Assembly (NCBI RefSeq): GCF_035989285.1
Contig: NZ_CP108513.1
Coordinates: 1,488,001-1,552,000, forward strand
DNA from: Streptomyces sp. NBC_01235
Lineage (GTDB): Bacteria; Actinomycetota; Actinomycetes; Streptomycetales; Streptomycetaceae
Direction of reading: 5' to 3'
DNA length: 64,000 bases
Shown here: in pieces, positions 14,401-25,600 of the stretch
Layout: each line of letters begins with the position of its first letter
Numbering within the stretch: position 1 is the first letter of the stretch
Program-made: the position numbers and the translations under genes
Notes under the pieces: generated by a model
Told to the model about the DNA's origin: nothing
What the model saw: only the letters and a program-made list of their open reading frames with translations
Database searches by the model: none

Positions 14401-17400
14401 CCCCACCAACGGGACGCACCCGCTCCAGCCGACGGCCGAGGACGCCGGAGGGCCGGAGAGCCACCTGGTCCTCGGTGCCGCCGCCGAACAGCACTCCCAT
14501 GAGCCGGGTGACGGCGCGGCGGTCCAGGACCTCGGGCAGGTCGACCAGACCGCCCCAGCGGTCCGGGTACTCCAGAGCCGCCACCCGGCCCAGACCCCAC
14601 ACCGCACCCTGCACCGGATCCGCCGGACCGTCCGAACGGCCCACCGACACACCACCACACGTCAACACCCACACCCGGCCACCCACACCCGCGTCACCCA
14701 GCGCCTGCAGCAGGCAGGCCACCGCGGAGGGGCCGAGCGGCAGGCCGTCGGCGTCGGCTCCGGCGAGTTGGGCGAAGGCCAGTACGCCCTCGACGGGGCG
14801 GCCCTCCGTGGCGTCCCGCAGTCGGTCGGCGAGGGCGGCGCGGTCGGTGCGGGCGAGACCGGGGACGAGGGTGACCCGGTCGGGCCCGCCGAGCGCCGTG
14901 GTGAGGGTGGTGACCGCCTGGTCGTCGCCGTCCCGTGCGTCCGGGAGGAGGAGCAGCCAGCGGGCTTCGGTGGCGGCCGGGGCGGTGGCCGGTTCGACGG
15001 CGGCGGGCTTCCACACCACCTCGTAGGAGAGCGCTTCGACGGCGGTCTCCTGCTGCTGCCGCCTGCGCCAGGTGGCCAGCGCCGGGACGACCGCGCCGAT
15101 CTCCTCGGCCGGCAGCCCCAGTGTCTGTGTCAGGGCGTCGACGTCCTCGCACTCGACGGCTTCCCAGAAGCGGTCGTCGGCGGTGTCCGCCGCGGTCCGG
15201 GCGGACGTCTCGGCCGTGCGCACGGCGGCGGTGCCGTGGTCTAGCCAGTAGCGTTCGTGCTGGAAGGCGTAGGTCGGCAGGTCCACCGCGCGGGTGGCCG
15301 GGGCGGCGCCGAGCGCCGGGATCCAGTCGACGTCGACGCCATGGACGTACAGCCGGGCCAGGGCCCCGTACAGACCGGGGACCTCGGGGCGGTCCTTGCG
15401 CAGCGCGGGTACCAGGAGCGGGCCGGGGACCGCGGCCGGGCCGTCGGACAGGCAGGTGCGGGCGAGGGCGGTGAGGGTGCCGTCGGCACCGAGTTCGAGG
15501 TAGCGGGTGACGCCCTGCTCGCGCAGGCGGCGTACGTCGTCGGCGAAGCGTACGGGCTGCCGGATGTGGGCCGCCCAGTAGCCGGCCGCGCACAGTTCGG
15601 CGGGATCGGCCAGCGCGCCGGTGACCTCGGAGACGACGGGGATCTGCGGACGGTGGTAGGTGAGGCCTTCGGCGACGCGCAGGAAGTCCCCCAGCATGGG
15701 CTCCATCAGCGGCGAGTGGAAGGCGTGGCTGACCCGCAACGCGGTGGTCCTGCGGCCGAGGTCGCGGAAGTGTCCGGCGATCCGGGACACGCAGTCCTCT
15801 CCGCCGGAGATGACGACGGACTGCGGTCCGTTGACGGCGGCGATACCGGCCTCTGCCTCCCGCCCGGCCAGCAAGGGCAGCACCTCCTCCTCCGCGGCCT
15901 GCAGCGCGACCATGGCGCCGCCCTCGGGCAGCGCCTGCATGAGCCGTCCGCGGGCCGCGACCAGGCGGCAGGCGTCGTCCAGGGACCACACTCCGGCGAC
16001 ATAGGCCGCCGCCAGTTCGCCGATGGAGTGCCCGGCGAGCACGTCGGGGCGGACACCCCACGATTCGAGCAGGCGGAACAGCGCCACCTCGAAGGCGAAG
16101 AGGGCGGGCTGGGTGAACTCGGTGCGGTTCAGGGTTTCTTCGTCGTCGCCGAAGACGATCTCCCTGAGGGGCCGTCCGAGTTCGTTGTCCAGGTGGGCGC
16201 AGACGGAGTCGAAGGCCTCCGCGAACGCCCCGAACGTCTCGTACAGTTCACGGCCCATGCCGAGCCGCTGCGAGCCCTGCCCCGCGAAGAGGAAGGCGAG
16301 GCTTCCCTCGGAGTCGGCGGTGCCCACGGCCGCGACGGGCGAGGGTTCGCCCCGGCCGACGGCCTTCAGCGCGGCGAGGAGGTCGTCGCGGTCCTCACCG
16401 ACCACGGTGGCGCGGTGCTCGAAGGCGGCGCGGGACGTGGCGAGCGCGTGGGCGACCGCGGCGGGGGTCAGTTCGGGGCGGGAGTCGAGGTGCTCGGCCA
16501 GCCGAGCGGCCTGGGCGCGCAGCGCTTCGTCGCTGCGGCCGGAGAGCAGCCAGGGCACCGTGGCCGACGGGGGGTGCGGGGCGGGCGGGAGTTCCGGGGT
16601 GTCGGCGGGGAGGGGTTCCTCCAGGACGACATGGGCGTTGGTGCCGCTGAGTCCGAAGGCGGACACGGCGGCGCGCCGCGGCCTGCCCTCCTCGCCCACC
16701 CACTCCCGCTCCTGGGTGAGCAGTTCGACGGCACCGGCCGACCAGTCCACGTGCGACGACGGGGCGTCCACGTGCAGGGTGCGCGGCAGCAGACCGTGCT
16801 GCATCGCCAGCACCATCTTGATCACGCCGGCGACACCGGCCGCCGCCTGTGTGTGCCCGATGTTCGACTTCACCGACCCCAGCCACAAAGGCCGTTCACG
16901 GTCCTGGCCGTACGTCGCGATCAGCGCCTGCGCCTCGATCGGATCCCCGAGCGTGGTGCCCGTGCCGTGCGCCTCGACGGCGTCGACGTCGGCCGGGGTG
17001 AGCCCGGTGCCCGCCAGCGCGGCCCTGATCACCCGCTGCTGCGAGGGACCGTTCGGCGCCGTCAGACCGTTGGACGCGCCGTCCTGGTTGACGGCGCTGC
17101 CCCGCACCACCGCCAGCACCCGGTGCCCGTTGCGCCGGGCGTCCGACAGCCGCTCCACCAGCAGCATGCCCACGCCCTCGGACCAGCCGGTGCCGTCGGC
17201 CTCGTCGGAGAAGGCCTTGCACCGGCCGTCCCCGGCGAGCCCCCGCTGCCGCGAGAACTCCACGAACACACCCGGCGTCGACATCACCGTCACCCCACCG
17301 GCCAACGCCAGATCACACTCACCACCCCGCAGCGCCTGCACCGCCAGATGCAACGCGACAAGGGACGACGAGCAGGCGGTGTCGAGGGTGACGGCGGGAC

Positions 17401-20400
17401 CCTCCAGGCCGAGCGCGTACGACACCCGGCCCGAGGCCAGGCTCGCCGCGCTGCCGGTGAGCAGATGGCCGCGTACGTCGTCCGGGACCTCGGTGAGCGT
17501 CGCGCCGTAGCCCTGGTGGCCGCAGCCGACGAACAGGCCGGTGCGGCTGCCGCGCAGCGAGCGCGGGTCGAGACCGGCCCGCTCGACGGTCTCCCAGGAG
17601 ACTTCGAGGAGCAGGCGTTGCTGGGGGTCGATGGCGACGGCCTCGCGGGGCGAGATGCCGAAGAAGGCGGCGTCGAAGGCGTCGGCGTCGGCCAGGAAGC
17701 CGCCCTCGTTGACGTAACTTGTCCCGGGACGCTGCGAGTCGGGGTCGTACAGCGCGTCGAGGTCCCAGCCGCGGCCGGCCGGGAAGGAGCCGATGGCGTC
17801 ACCGCCCCGGACCAGGAGGTCCCACAGGTCCTCGGGCGAGGTGATGCGGCCGGGGAGCCGGCAGGCCATGGCGACGATCGCGATCGGTTCGTCGTCGCCG
17901 CCGCTGCCGCCCGCCGGGACCAGGTCCGCGCCGGGCGCGCGATGAGGGGACGGCAGGGTGTCGTCGTCGAGTGCGCGCACCAGGTGATCGGCGAGGGCGA
18001 GGGGCGTCGGGTGGTCGAAGACCAGGGTCGTCGGCAGGGTGAGGCCGGTGGCGGTGGCCAGCAGGTTGCGCAGTTCGACGGCGGTGAGCGAGTCGAAGCC
18101 GCAGTCCTGGAAGGCGCGGGCCGGCTGGATGCTCTCCGGGGTCGGATGGCCGAGCGCGGTGGCCGCGCTGTGCCGCACCAGCTTCAGCAGCAGCCGGCGG
18201 CGCTCGGCGGCGCCCAGTGGGGCGAGTTCGGCGCGCAGGCCGCCGCCGTGCCCGGTGGTGGCGTCCTGGTCGGCCGCCGTGGCCCGGACGGCCTCCGGGA
18301 TACGGCTCAGCAGCGCGCCGCCCGGCACTCCCCGCCGTCCGGCGGCGATCCTGGCCCAGTCGATGTCGGAGACCAGCGCCCAGGTGTCGTCGTGGGCGAG
18401 GAGGCTGCCGAGGGCGGTGAGCGCCGGTTCGACCTCCATCGGGGTGAGGCCGCCGCGCCGCAGCCGGGTCAGTACGGCGGGGTCGTCGGCCATGCCGCCG
18501 CCGGCCCAGGGGCCCCAGGCGACTGAGGTGGCCGCGAGTCCGGCGGCGCGGCGGCGGTGGGCGAGGGCGTCGAGGTAGGCGTTGCCGGCCGCGTACCCGG
18601 CCTGCCCCGCCGAGCCGAGCGCACCGGCGATGGACGAGAAGAGCACGAAGGCGGTCAGGGGTGTGTCGAGGTTCCGGGTGGCCTCGTCGAGGTTGTCGGC
18701 CGCGCGCAGCTTGGCGCGCAGGACGGTGGCGTAGCGCTCGGGGTCCATCGCGGTGAGCGGTGCGTCGTCGAGGACGCCCGCGACATGCAGCACCGAGGTC
18801 AGCGGCCGGTCGGCCGGGACGGTGGCGAGGAGCTCGTGCAGCGCGGACCGGTCGGCGGGGTCGCAGGCGGCGATGGTGACCTGGGTGCCCGACTGCTCCA
18901 GTTCGTGACGCAGTTCGTCGGCACCGGGCGCCGCCGGGCCGCGGCGGCTGACGAGCAGGAGATGCTCGGCGCCCTCCCGGGCCAGGTGGCGTGCCACATG
19001 GGCGCCGATGATTCCGGTGCCGCCGGTGATGAGCGTCGTTCCGGTGAAGCGCGGTGCGGGACGGGTCTCGTCGCCGTCGCGGGTGACGCGTGTCAGCCTG
19101 CGGGCGAAGAGCGCTGAGTCGCGTACCGCGAGCTCGTTCTCGTCGCCCGGCTGCGCGACGCACGCGACCAGTCGGGCGAGCGCCCGCTGGTCCGGTCGCT
19201 GCGGCAGGTCGAGGAGACCGGCCCACAGGTCCGAGTGCTCGACGGCCGCGGTGCGGCCGAGACCCCAGGTGGTGGCCTGCACCGGCCGGGTCAGCCGGTC
19301 GGCGGCGCCGACGGACACCGCCGACCGGGTGGCCGCCCAAAGCCGTGCGGTGGTGCCGCTCCCGGCCAGGGCCTGCACCAGCAGGGTGTTGAGGTGCAGC
19401 CCCAGCGGTACGTCGGCGTGGGTCGCGTGGGGTGCCTCGGTGAGGGCGAGCACCGACAGCAGCTGGAGCGGACCGCGACGGAGCGCAGCGGCCTCGGTGA
19501 GCGCCTCCGTGATCCGGGCGCGGTCCGCGTCGGCGGCCACGGCGAAGGGGCTCGCGTCCGCTCCGGCGGCGGTGAACGCCTCGGCCAGGGCCTCGGCCGT
19601 CGCGGCGGCGTCCGGGTCGTCGGCGCAGAAGGGCACCAGCCAGGCGCCGGTCGGGGAACCCGTGGGTGACGGCAGGGGTGTCCAGGTCTCCCGGTGCTGC
19701 CAGGACTCGGCGGTGGCGCGCCGCATGCTGTCGTGGTGCCAGGACGTGAGGGCGGGGAGTACGGGTGCCAGGACGTCCGGGTCGAGCGCCAGCCGCTCCG
19801 CGAGGTCGCGGACGTCACCCTTGCGGACGGCCGCCCAGAACGCCGAGTCGAGGGGCTGCGCCTGGCCGCTCTCCTGGTCGGAGGATGCCTCGGCCGGCCA
19901 GTACCGGGCGCGCTGGAAGGCGTAGGTGGGCAGCTCGACGGGGCGCGCCGCGGGGAACAGGGCGGACCAGTCCGGGCTGTGTCCGTGCGCATGCAGGGTG
20001 CCGACCGCACCGAGCAGGCTGCCGGGCTCCGTCCCGTCCCTGCGCAGCGCGGGCACCACCACGTGCTGTGCTGGCGCTCCCTCGGGTGCCTCGGCCGCGG
20101 AGGGCAGCAGCGCCAGGGCGAGGGCGGAGAGGGTGCCGTCCGGGCCGAGTTCGAGGTAGCGGGTGACGTTCTGGCCGGCGAGGGTGTGGAGGGCGTCGGC
20201 GTACCGCACGGTGTGGCGGACGTGCTGGACCCAGTGTTCGGGCGACATCAGCCGCTCGGCGCTCGCGGCCGCTCCGGTGACCGTGGAGACCAGGGGCAGC
20301 TGCGGACGCTCGTACGACACTCCTTCGGCCACCGTGCGGAACTCGGCCAGCATCGGTTCCATCAGCGGCGAGTGGAAGGCGTGGCTCACCCGCAGGGCGG

Positions 20401-22603
20401 TCACCTTGCGGTCCTGGGCCCGGAAGTGCCCGGCGACCTCCTCCACCGCGGCGCTGTCACCGGCGATCACCACGGATCGCGGGCCGTTGACCGCCGCGAG
20501 GCCCACCACGTCGTTCAGCAGAGGCAGCACCTCGTCCTCGGACGCCTGGAGCGCGATCATCGCACCGCCCGCGGGCAGGGCCTGCATCAGCCGGCCCCGC
20601 GCCACGACCAGACGGCACGCGTCCGCCAGGGACCACACCCCGGCCACATGGGCGGCGGCGATCTCACCGATCGAGTGACCGGCCAGGACGTCCGGGCGGA
20701 CGCCCCACGACTCCAGCAGCCGGAACAACGCCACTTCGAGAGCGAACAGCGCGGGTTGCGCGAACTCGGTCCGGTTCAGCCGCTCGGCGTCCTCGCCGAG
20801 GACGACCTCCCGCAGACCGAAGGGGAGTTCCGTGTCCACCGCGTCGAACGCCTCCGCGAAGACCGGATACGTCTCGTACAACTCCCGCCCCATCCCGAGG
20901 CGTTGGGAACCCTGTCCGGCGAACAGGAACGCCGTGCGGCCCCGCAGCGCCGCGCCCCGCAGCACCCGTGCGTCCGTCTCGCCGGACGCCAGCGCGGCCA
21001 GCCCCGCCCGTAGGTCCTCCCCGTCCGAACCCATGACCACCGCACGGTCCTCGAACGCCGACCGCGTCACCGCCAGGGACCACCCCACATCGGCGGCAGG
21101 ACGTTCCACCGCCTCCAGCAGCCTCGCCGCCTGTGCCCGCAGCGCCCCCTCCCCGCGCGCCGACAGCGGCCACAACAGCACCCCACCGTCACCGGCGCCG
21201 TCACCGGGCCGTGTGGGCTCCTCGTCCGCCCCGGCCTCCTCCAGCACCACGTGCGCGTTGGTGCCGGAGATGCCGAAGGACGACACACCGGCCCGGCGCG
21301 GGCGGTCCTCGGCGTGGGGCCAGTCGCGACGTTCGTCCAGGAGGCCCACGTCGCCCGCCGACCAGTCGACGTGCGTGGACGGGGCGTCGACGTGCAGGGT
21401 GCTCGGCAGCAGGCCGTGCTGCATCGCCAGCACCATCTTCATGACGCCCGCCACCCCGGCGGCGGCCTGGGTGTGCCCGATGTTCGACTTCACCGACCCC
21501 AGCCACAGGGGCCGTTCGCGGTTCTGGCCGTAGGTGGCGAGCAGGGCCTGCGCCTCGATCGGATCGCCCAGTGTGGTGCCGGTGCCGTGGGCCTCCACCG
21601 CGTCCACGTCGGCGGCCGACAGGCCCGCGCTCGCCAGGGCGGCCCGGATGACCCGCTGCTGCGAGGGACCGTTGGGGGCGGTGAGGCCGTTGGAGGCGCC
21701 GTCCTGGTTGACGGCGCTGCCCCGGATCACGGCCAGCACCCGGTGCCCGTTGCGCCGGGCGTCCGACAGCCGTTCCAGCAGGAGCAGGCCCGCGCCCTCG
21801 CCCCATCCGGTGCCGTCCGCGCCGTCCGCGAAGGGCTTGCAGCGGCCGTCGCCGGCCATGCCGCCCTGGCGGCTGAACTCGACGAAGGCGCCCGGGGTGG
21901 ACATGACGGCGACACCGCCCGCCAGCGCCAGGGAGCACTCGCCGGCCCGCAGGGCGTGGGCGGCGAGGTGCAGGGCGACCAGGGAGGAGGAGCAGGCCGT
22001 GTCCACGGTGATCGCCGGGCCCTCCAGGCCCAGGGTGTAGGCGACCCGCCCGGAGACGACGCTGCCGGTGTTGCCGGTGAGGATGTGGCCCTCGACGCCG
22101 TCGGGGACGTCGCGCAGCACGGAGCCGTACTCCTGGTTGCTGCAGCCGACGAAGACGCCGGTGCTGCTGCCGCGCAGGGCGGCGGGGGCGATGCCCGCGC
22201 GTTCCACCGTCTCCCAGGCGACCTCGAGCAGCAGTCGCTGCTGCGGGTCCATGGCGAGGGCCTCGCGGGGCGAGATGCCGAAGAAGTCGGCGTCGAAGCG
22301 GTCGGCGCCGTGGACGAAGCCGCCCTGGGCGGCGGCACTGCCGCCGTCGGTGCCCTCGTGCCCGAAGAGTGCGTCGAGGTCCCAGCCGCGGTCGGTGGGG
22401 AAGCCCGTCATGGCATCCGTGCCGTCCGCGAGCAGCCGCCAGAAGTCCTCGGGGGTGTCGGCTCCGCCGGGCCAGCGGCAGGCCATGGCGACGATGGCGA
22501 CCGGCTCGGTCATCGCCTCCTGCAACCGCTGGTTGTGCTTGCGCAGCCGTTCGTTCTCCCGGAGCGAGGCACGGAGGGCTTCGACGACTTTTTCGGAGGA
22601 CAT
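8471..22603 (-). CDS. Modular type I PKS, gene B: three KS-AT-KR-ACP modules
   Basis: 4710 aa from the ATG at 22603, which has GGAG six bases upstream; an in-frame GTG at 22615 lacks a clear ribosome site. The N-terminal docking helix is of the [17 protein letters not shown] kind, unlike genes A, C and D. Module 1: KS about 35-455, AT 552-902, KR 1182-1372 (LDD, B type), ACP about 1472-1548 (CGFDSL). Module 2: KS 1572-1995, AT 2098-2453, KR 2737-2918 (LDD, B type), ACP about 3032-3095. Module 3: KS 3117-3540, AT 3647-3998, KR 4270-4452 without LDD and with Trp eight residues before the catalytic Tyr (A type), ACP about 4562-4625. All three ATs carry GHSIG and HAFH (malonyl). No DH or ER is present, so three 1,3-spaced hydroxyls are predicted. 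The C-terminus ends in an acidic docking tail ([17 protein letters not shown]). The gene lies 76 bp after gene C. Confidence 0.97.
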   Translation of the reverse strand: MSSEKVVEALRASLRENERLRKHNQRLQEAMTEPVAIVAMACRWPGGADTPEDFWRLLADGTDAMTGFPTDRGWDLDALFGHEGTDGGSAAAQGGFVHGADRFDADFFGISPREALAMDPQQRLLLEVAWETVERAGIAPAALRGSSTGVFVGCSNQEYGSVLRDVPDGVEGHILTGNTGSVVSGRVAYTLGLEGPAITVDTACSSSLVALHLAAHALRAGECSLALAGGVAVMSTPGAFVEFSRQGGMAGDGRCKPFADGADGTGWGEGAGLLLLERLSDARRNGHRVLAVIRGSAVNQDGASNGLTAPNGPSQQRVIRAALASAGLSAADVDAVEAHGTGTTLGDPIEAQALLATYGQNRERPLWLGSVKSNIGHTQAAAGVAGVMKMVLAMQHGLLPSTLHVDAPSTHVDWSAGDVGLLDERRDWPHAEDRPRRAGVSSFGISGTNAHVVLEEAGADEEPTRPGDGAGDGGVLLWPLSARGEGALRAQAARLLEAVERPAADVGWSLAVTRSAFEDRAVVMGSDGEDLRAGLAALASGETDARVLRGAALRGRTAFLFAGQGSQRLGMGRELYETYPVFAEAFDAVDTELPFGLREVVLGEDAERLNRTEFAQPALFALEVALFRLLESWGVRPDVLAGHSIGEIAAAHVAGVWSLADACRLVVARGRLMQALPAGGAMIALQASEDEVLPLLNDVVGLAAVNGPRSVVIAGDSAAVEEVAGHFRAQDRKVTALRVSHAFHSPLMEPMLAEFRTVAEGVSYERPQLPLVSTVTGAAASAERLMSPEHWVQHVRHTVRYADALHTLAGQNVTRYLELGPDGTLSALALALLPSAAEAPEGAPAQHVVVPALRRDGTEPGSLLGAVGTLHAHGHSPDWSALFPAARPVELPTYAFQRARYWPAEASSDQESGQAQPLDSAFWAAVRKGDVRDLAERLALDPDVLAPVLPALTSWHHDSMRRATAESWQHRETWTPLPSPTGSPTGAWLVPFCADDPDAAATAEALAEAFTAAGADASPFAVAADADRARITEALTEAAALRRGPLQLLSVLALTEAPHATHADVPLGLHLNTLLVQALAGSGTTARLWAATRSAVSVGAADRLTRPVQATTWGLGRTAAVEHSDLWAGLLDLPQRPDQRALARLVACVAQPGDENELAVRDSALFARRLTRVTRDGDETRPAPRFTGTTLITGGTGIIGAHVARHLAREGAEHLLLVSRRGPAAPGADELRHELEQSGTQVTIAACDPADRSALHELLATVPADRPLTSVLHVAGVLDDAPLTAMDPERYATVLRAKLRAADNLDEATRNLDTPLTAFVLFSSIAGALGSAGQAGYAAGNAYLDALAHRRRAAGLAATSVAWGPWAGGGMADDPAVLTRLRRGGLTPMEVEPALTALGSLLAHDDTWALVSDIDWARIAAGRRGVPGGALLSRIPEAVRATAADQDATTGHGGGLRAELAPLGAAERRRLLLKLVRHSAATALGHPTPESIQPARAFQDCGFDSLTAVELRNLLATATGLTLPTTLVFDHPTPLALADHLVRALDDDTLPSPHRAPGADLVPAGGSGGDDEPIAIVAMACRLPGRITSPEDLWDLLVRGGDAIGSFPAGRGWDLDALYDPDSQRPGTSYVNEGGFLADADAFDAAFFGISPREAVAIDPQQRLLLEVSWETVERAGLDPRSLRGSRTGLFVGCGHQGYGATLTEVPDDVRGHLLTGSAASLASGRVSYALGLEGPAVTLDTACSSSLVALHLAVQALRGGECDLALAGGVTVMSTPGVFVEFSRQRGLAGDGRCKAFSDEADGTGWSEGVGMLLVERLSDARRNGHRVLAVVRGSAVNQDGASNGLTAPNGPSQQRVIRAALAGTGLTPADVDAVEAHGTGTTLGDPIEAQALIATYGQDRERPLWLGSVKSNIGHTQAAAGVAGVIKMVLAMQHGLLPRTLHVDAPSSHVDWSAGAVELLTQEREWVGEEGRPRRAAVSAFGLSGTNAHVVLEEPLPADTPELPPAPHPPSATVPWLLSGRSDEALRAQAARLAEHLDSRPELTPAAVAHALATSRAAFEHRATVVGEDRDDLLAALKAVGRGEPSPVAAVGTADSEGSLAFLFAGQGSQRLGMGRELYETFGAFAEAFDSVCAHLDNELGRPLREIVFGDDEETLNRTEFTQPALFAFEVALFRLLESWGVRPDVLAGHSIGELAAAYVAGVWSLDDACRLVAARGRLMQALPEGGAMVALQAAEEEVLPLLAGREAEAGIAAVNGPQSVVISGGEDCVSRIAGHFRDLGRRTTALRVSHAFHSPLMEPMLGDFLRVAEGLTYHRPQIPVVSEVTGALADPAELCAAGYWAAHIRQPVRFADDVRRLREQGVTRYLELGADGTLTALARTCLSDGPAAVPGPLLVPALRKDRPEVPGLYGALARLYVHGVDVDWIPALGAAPATRAVDLPTYAFQHERYWLDHGTAAVRTAETSARTAADTADDRFWEAVECEDVDALTQTLGLPAEEIGAVVPALATWRRRQQQETAVEALSYEVVWKPAAVEPATAPAATEARWLLLLPDARDGDDQAVTTLTTALGGPDRVTLVPGLARTDRAALADRLRDATEGRPVEGVLAFAQLAGADADGLPLGPSAVACLLQALGDAGVGGRVWVLTCGGVSVGRSDGPADPVQGAVWGLGRVAALEYPDRWGGLVDLPEVLDRRAVTRLMGVLFGGGTEDQVALRPSGVLGRRLERVRPVGGDAGWCPRGTVLITGGTGVLGARVARWVAAEGAGHVVLTSRRGLEAPGAGELRDELVGLGVGVSVVACDAADREALAGVLAEYAVDAVVHTAGVLDDGVIDALTPERFATVLRAKALGALHLDELTRDRDLDAFVLFSSISGTLGTTGQGNYASANAFLDTLAQRRRAAGLPATSIVWGPWADGGMADEEVVHWRMHRGGVLPLQPALGVLALHRAVAEPRPVVMVADIHWAEFAPAFTITRPSPLIESLPEARAAVENAGAASERFGRGDGSVLRDQLIGLTPAEQERVLLEVVRFCAAGVLGYAGAAAVPAERAFRDLGVDSLTAVELRGTLAMATGVPLAATLVFDYPTPVLLTRHLREQLLGDAAEAEAVPQAPAAVVAGDDPVVIVGMACRFPGGVRDPEGLWRLLSEGADAVGPFPADRGWDLTALYDPDAERRGTSYVDVGAFLEGVGGFDAGFFGMSPREALATDPQQRLLLESSWEALERAGIAPGGLRGSRTGVFAGTNGQDYTGLLLASGEDFEGHVGTGNAASVLSGRVSYVLGLEGPAVTVDTACSSSLVALHLAVQALRGGECDLALAGGVTVMSTPGAFVEFSRQRGLAVDGRCKAFAEGADGTGWGEGVGVLVVERLSDARRHGHRVLAVVRGSAVNQDGASNGLTAPNGPSQQRVIRAALAAGGLEPADVDAVEAHGTGTALGDPIEAQALIATYGQDRERPLWLGSVKSNIGHTQAAAGVAGVIKMVLAMQHGLLPRTLHVDAPSSHVDWSAGAVELLTQKQEWGGEEGRPRRAAVSAFGVSGTNAHVVLEQPVGEELSVSSGADVPVSSVVPWVVSARSRAALREQAGRLAEFVAGVGAVDVASIAGSLVRSRSVFEHRAVVLGADRGELLGGLEAVAAGESAAGVVTGEVGEGGRTAFLFAGQGSQRLGMGRELYEEYPVFADAFDAVCAHLDPQLELPLLDVVFGEDADLLNRTEYAQPALFALEVALFRLVESWGVRPDVLAGHSIGEIAAAYVAGVWSLSDACRLVVARGRLMQALPAGGAMVAVQASEDEVLPLLGDEVGVAAVNGPRAVVISGAAEAVEEIADRFRGQGRKVTALRVSHAFHSPLMEPMLDDFRKVADSLSYEQPRIPIVSTVTGAAAAEELTSPDYWVEHVRATVRFAAAVRTLDGQDGVRCFLELGPDGTLTALAQAVADGESRVDRDPPVFVTALRKDRPETRSLLSAPAGVFVSGGTVDWSRMLGDGGVGNIGLPTYAFQHQRYWPEVVRREPVAGSEVDARFWEAVEREDLGALAGALELGEEVVGAVLPALTSWRRQSQEQAEADRCRYRVHWAPVAGIPRDVALAGRWLAVVPDGLDADPWVASVRDALTAAGADVECWTCDPRADRALLAARLKDVLPVAGVVSLPAFSDEVSEDGVPVGVSGSLALVQALGDAGVTAPLWVLTRGAVAVGRSDGAVDVSQGAVWGLGRVAALEAPGRWGGLVDLPAVLDDTTGNALVAVLAGVGDEDQVAVRGSGVFGRRLERLRPVGGDAGWCPRGTVLITGGTGVLGARVARWVAAEGAGHVVLVSRRGLEAPGAVELREELVGLGVRVSVEACDVADRAVVEGLLAEYPVDAVVHAAGAVVNVPLGEVSAGDLAAVWSGKVAGAVHLDAVLGDRALDAFVVFSSIAGVWGSGGQAGYAAANAALDALVEARRARGLAGTSVAWGPWAGGGMAAGGLAVEALRRRGLVALDPRRAVRELGHVVAGGDAVVVVADVEWERFAPAYTSVRPSALLAGLPEAHTALTTTAASGQQDGTRDSGLREKLGGLSADERGQALLDLVRRRAAEVLGHGDTGGVGSGQAFRELGVDSLTAVELRNRLAAETGLKLPSTLVFDYPTPRHLAAFLDAELFGTEEAEPETVLAAELDRLAATISRLSPDNSARTLAKARLRSMLTELGDQSEDDPKASVTQHLEAASDDEIFDFINRELGRS
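9562..17890 (-). repeat. Bimodule duplication, copy 2 (gene B modules 2-3)
   Basis: Counterpart of 1-8330. It covers KS2-AT2-KR2-ACP2 and KS3-AT3-KR3 of gene B. The KS, KR and post-AT linker stretches are nearly identical to gene A, while AT2 and the ACPs differ more. It shows that the downstream polyol-forming modules grew by tandem duplication. Confidence 0.8.
11051..11491 (-). repeat. Malonyl-AT core repeat, copy in module B3
   Basis: Third copy of the 441-bp AT block also at 1463-1903 and 6083-6523. The flanking AT N-terminal sequence (about 11500-11670) also matches module A2. Confidence 0.85.
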
Positions 22604-22679
22604 GCTCAGCTCCACACTTCGCGCTTCGAGGCGGGCAGGGGGCCAGACGGGCTGGCGGGGATCGGTCGGGGGCGGTCGC

Positions 22680-25600
22680 TCAGTCGTCGGCGCCCAAGGC
22701 CATCCGGACGAGGTCGTCCACGTCCATGTCGTCGACGTCCACGTCGGTGCCGTCCGCCGTGGCCGGCGGCTCCTGGCCGGGACGGACGGCGGGGGCGGGG
22801 GCCGACGCGAGGTCCATCAGCGCGTCCAGCAGCCCCGACTCGCGGAACCTGGTGATCGGGATGGACGTCAGCAGCCTGCGGATGGCCGCCTCGTCGGGTT
22901 CGCCCGGGCCGGGGGTGGCCGTGCCCAGTGCGGCCGGGCCGTCGCCCGTTCCGGCCGCGAAGTGCTCCCGGCTCAGATGGCCGGCGAGCGCGGCGGGGGT
23001 GGGGTAGTCGAAGACCAGGGTGGCGGGCAGCAGGACTCCGGTGGCGGCGTTCATCCGGTTGCGCAGCTCGACGGCGGTGAGCGAGTCGAACCCGAGTTCC
23101 TTGAAGGACTGGTCCGGGTCGATGCGGGCGGCGGAGGCGTGTCCCAGGACGGCGGCGACCTGGCGGCAGACCTCCTCGGCCAGCCTGCGGTGCCGGTCGG
23201 CGGCGCCGAGCCGGGCCAGTTCGGCGGTGAGGTCCCCGCTGTCGCCGGGCCGGGCGGCGCGTGTGCGCTCCGCGACGGTGCGGCGGGTGCGGGCCAGGCC
23301 GGCCAGCAGGGGCGGTACCGGGCCCTCGGCCCCGAGCCGGGTCGTGTCCACCGCCATCGGCAGTCGGACGGCCGCCGGGTGGTCCAGTGCCTCGGTGAAG
23401 AGGGCCAGTCCCTCCTTGGCGGCGAGGGGCGGCAGTCCGGCGCGTTCCATGCGGTGGAGGTCGGCGTCGCCGAGGCCGCTGGTCATGCCGGTGGCCTGGG
23501 ACCAGGGTCCCCAGGGCAGGGACAGTGCGGGCAGGCCCAGGGCGTGCCGGTGCTCGGCGAGGGAGTCGAGGAAGGCGTTGGCCGCGGCGTAGTTGGCCTG
23601 GCCGGGGGCGCCCAGGGTGCCGGCGACCGAGGAGAACAGGACGAACGCGGCCAGGTCGAGAGGGCGGGTGAGCTCGTGGAGGTGGGTGGCGGCGTCCAGC
23701 TTGGGGCGCAGTACGGCGGCCAGGCGCTCGGGGGTGAGGTGGTCCACGACCGTGTCGTCGAGGACGCCGGCTGCGTGGACGACGGCGGTCAGCGGATGCC
23801 CGTCGGGTACGGAGGCGAGGAGTGCGGCGGCCTGGTCGCGGTCGGCGACGTCGGCGGCCCGGACGCGCACCTCCGCGCCCAGTTCCTCCAGTTCCGTGAC
23901 GAGGGGCGCGGCCTCGGGAGCGGCGGATCCGCGGCGTGAGGCGAGCAGCAGGTGACGTACGCCGTGCTCGGTGACCAGGTGGCGGGCGAGCAGGGCTCCC
24001 AGGCCGCCCGTGCCGCCGGTGATGAGCACCGTGCCGTTCGGGTCGAGCGGTGCGGGGACGGTGAGGACGACCTTGCCGATGTGGCGGGCCTGCGACATGT
24101 GGCGGAAGGCCTGCGGCGCGCGGCGTACGTCCCACGGGGTGACGGGCAGCGGGGTCAGCACTCCGCTCTCGAACAGGTCGACGAGGGCGGTGAGCATCTC
24201 GCCGATGCGGTCGGGTCCGGCCTCGATGAGGTCGAACGCCCGGTAGTGGACGCCGGGATGGCGGGCGGCGACGTCGTCGGGGTCGCGGACGTCCGTCTTG
24301 CCCATCTCCAGGAAGGTTCCGCCGGGGGTCAGCAGCCGCAGGGAGGCGTCGACGAACTCGCCGGCCAGGGAGTCCAGGACGAGGTCGACGCCGCGGTCGC
24401 CGGTCGCGGCGCGGAAGGCGGCCTCGAAGGAGAGGTCGCGGGAGGAGGCGATGTGCGGGTCGTCCAGTCCGGCGGCGCGCAGGGCGTCCCATTTGCCGGG
24501 GCTCGCGGTGGCGTAGACCTCGGCGCCGAGGTGGCGGGCGAGCTGGGTGGCGGCCATGCCGACGCCGCCGGCCGCCGCGTGCACGAGGACGGTGTGGCCC
24601 TCGCTCACGCCGCCGAGGTCGACGAGGGCGTAGTAGGCGGTGAGGAAGACGATGGGCACGGTCGCCGCCTGGGCGAACGTCCAGCCGTCCGGGACCCGCG
24701 CGACGGTGCGGGCGTCGGCCACCGCCACGGGCCCGTAGGCGGCGGGGAACATGCCCATGACACGGTCGCCGACGGCGAGACCGGTCACCCCGGGACCGAC
24801 CTCGGTGATCACCCCGGCTCCCTCCAGGCCGAAGTCGCGGGCCGCGCCGGGGTACATGCCGAGGGCGTTGAGCACGTCACGGAAGTTGACTCCGGCGGCG
24901 CGGACGGCGATCCGTATCTCGCCGTCGGCGAGGGCGCGTTCGGCGTCCGGTGCGGCGACGAGTGCCAGGCCGTCCAGGGTGCCCTTGCGGACCATGTCCA
25001 GCCGCCAGGCCGTACCGGATCCGGTGTGCGGGGGGCGCAGGGCGTCGGCCGGGTCGGTGCGGGCGATGCGCGGAAGGTGTACGGAGCCTTCACGCAGGGC
25101 CAGTTGGGGGTCGGCGTGGCCGAGTGCCGCGGGCAGGGCGGCCAGTGAGGCGGCCGCGGTGTCGGTGTCGACGAGCACGAACCGGCCGGGGTGCTCGGAC
25201 TGCGCCGAGCGGACCAGTCCCCAGGCGGCCGCGGCGGCCGGGTGGCGTACGCCGGGTCCGGCGGGTCCGTCCGGCATGAGCGCCTCACGGGTCACCAGCA
25301 CCAGCCGGGTCGCGTCCAGCCGTCGTTCGGCCAGCAGCTGCCGTACGAGGGCGAGGGCGTGCTGTGCCGCCGCGTGTCCCGCCCGCTCCAGCGGGCCGTC
25401 GCCGTGGGGCAGAACGGCGAGTACGGTGCCGGGCGCGCCGTCGGCCGCCGCCAGAGCGGCGAGGTCGGGTGCCTCGGTGACGCCGGCGGCGACTCCGGCG
25501 GCGGCGAGCAGGGCGGCGAACTCCCGGCCCGCGTCGTCGCCGAGGACGGTGAGCCGGCCCGGGTCCGGCCGGTCGCCGGTGGCGGGCCGCGGCTGCCAGT

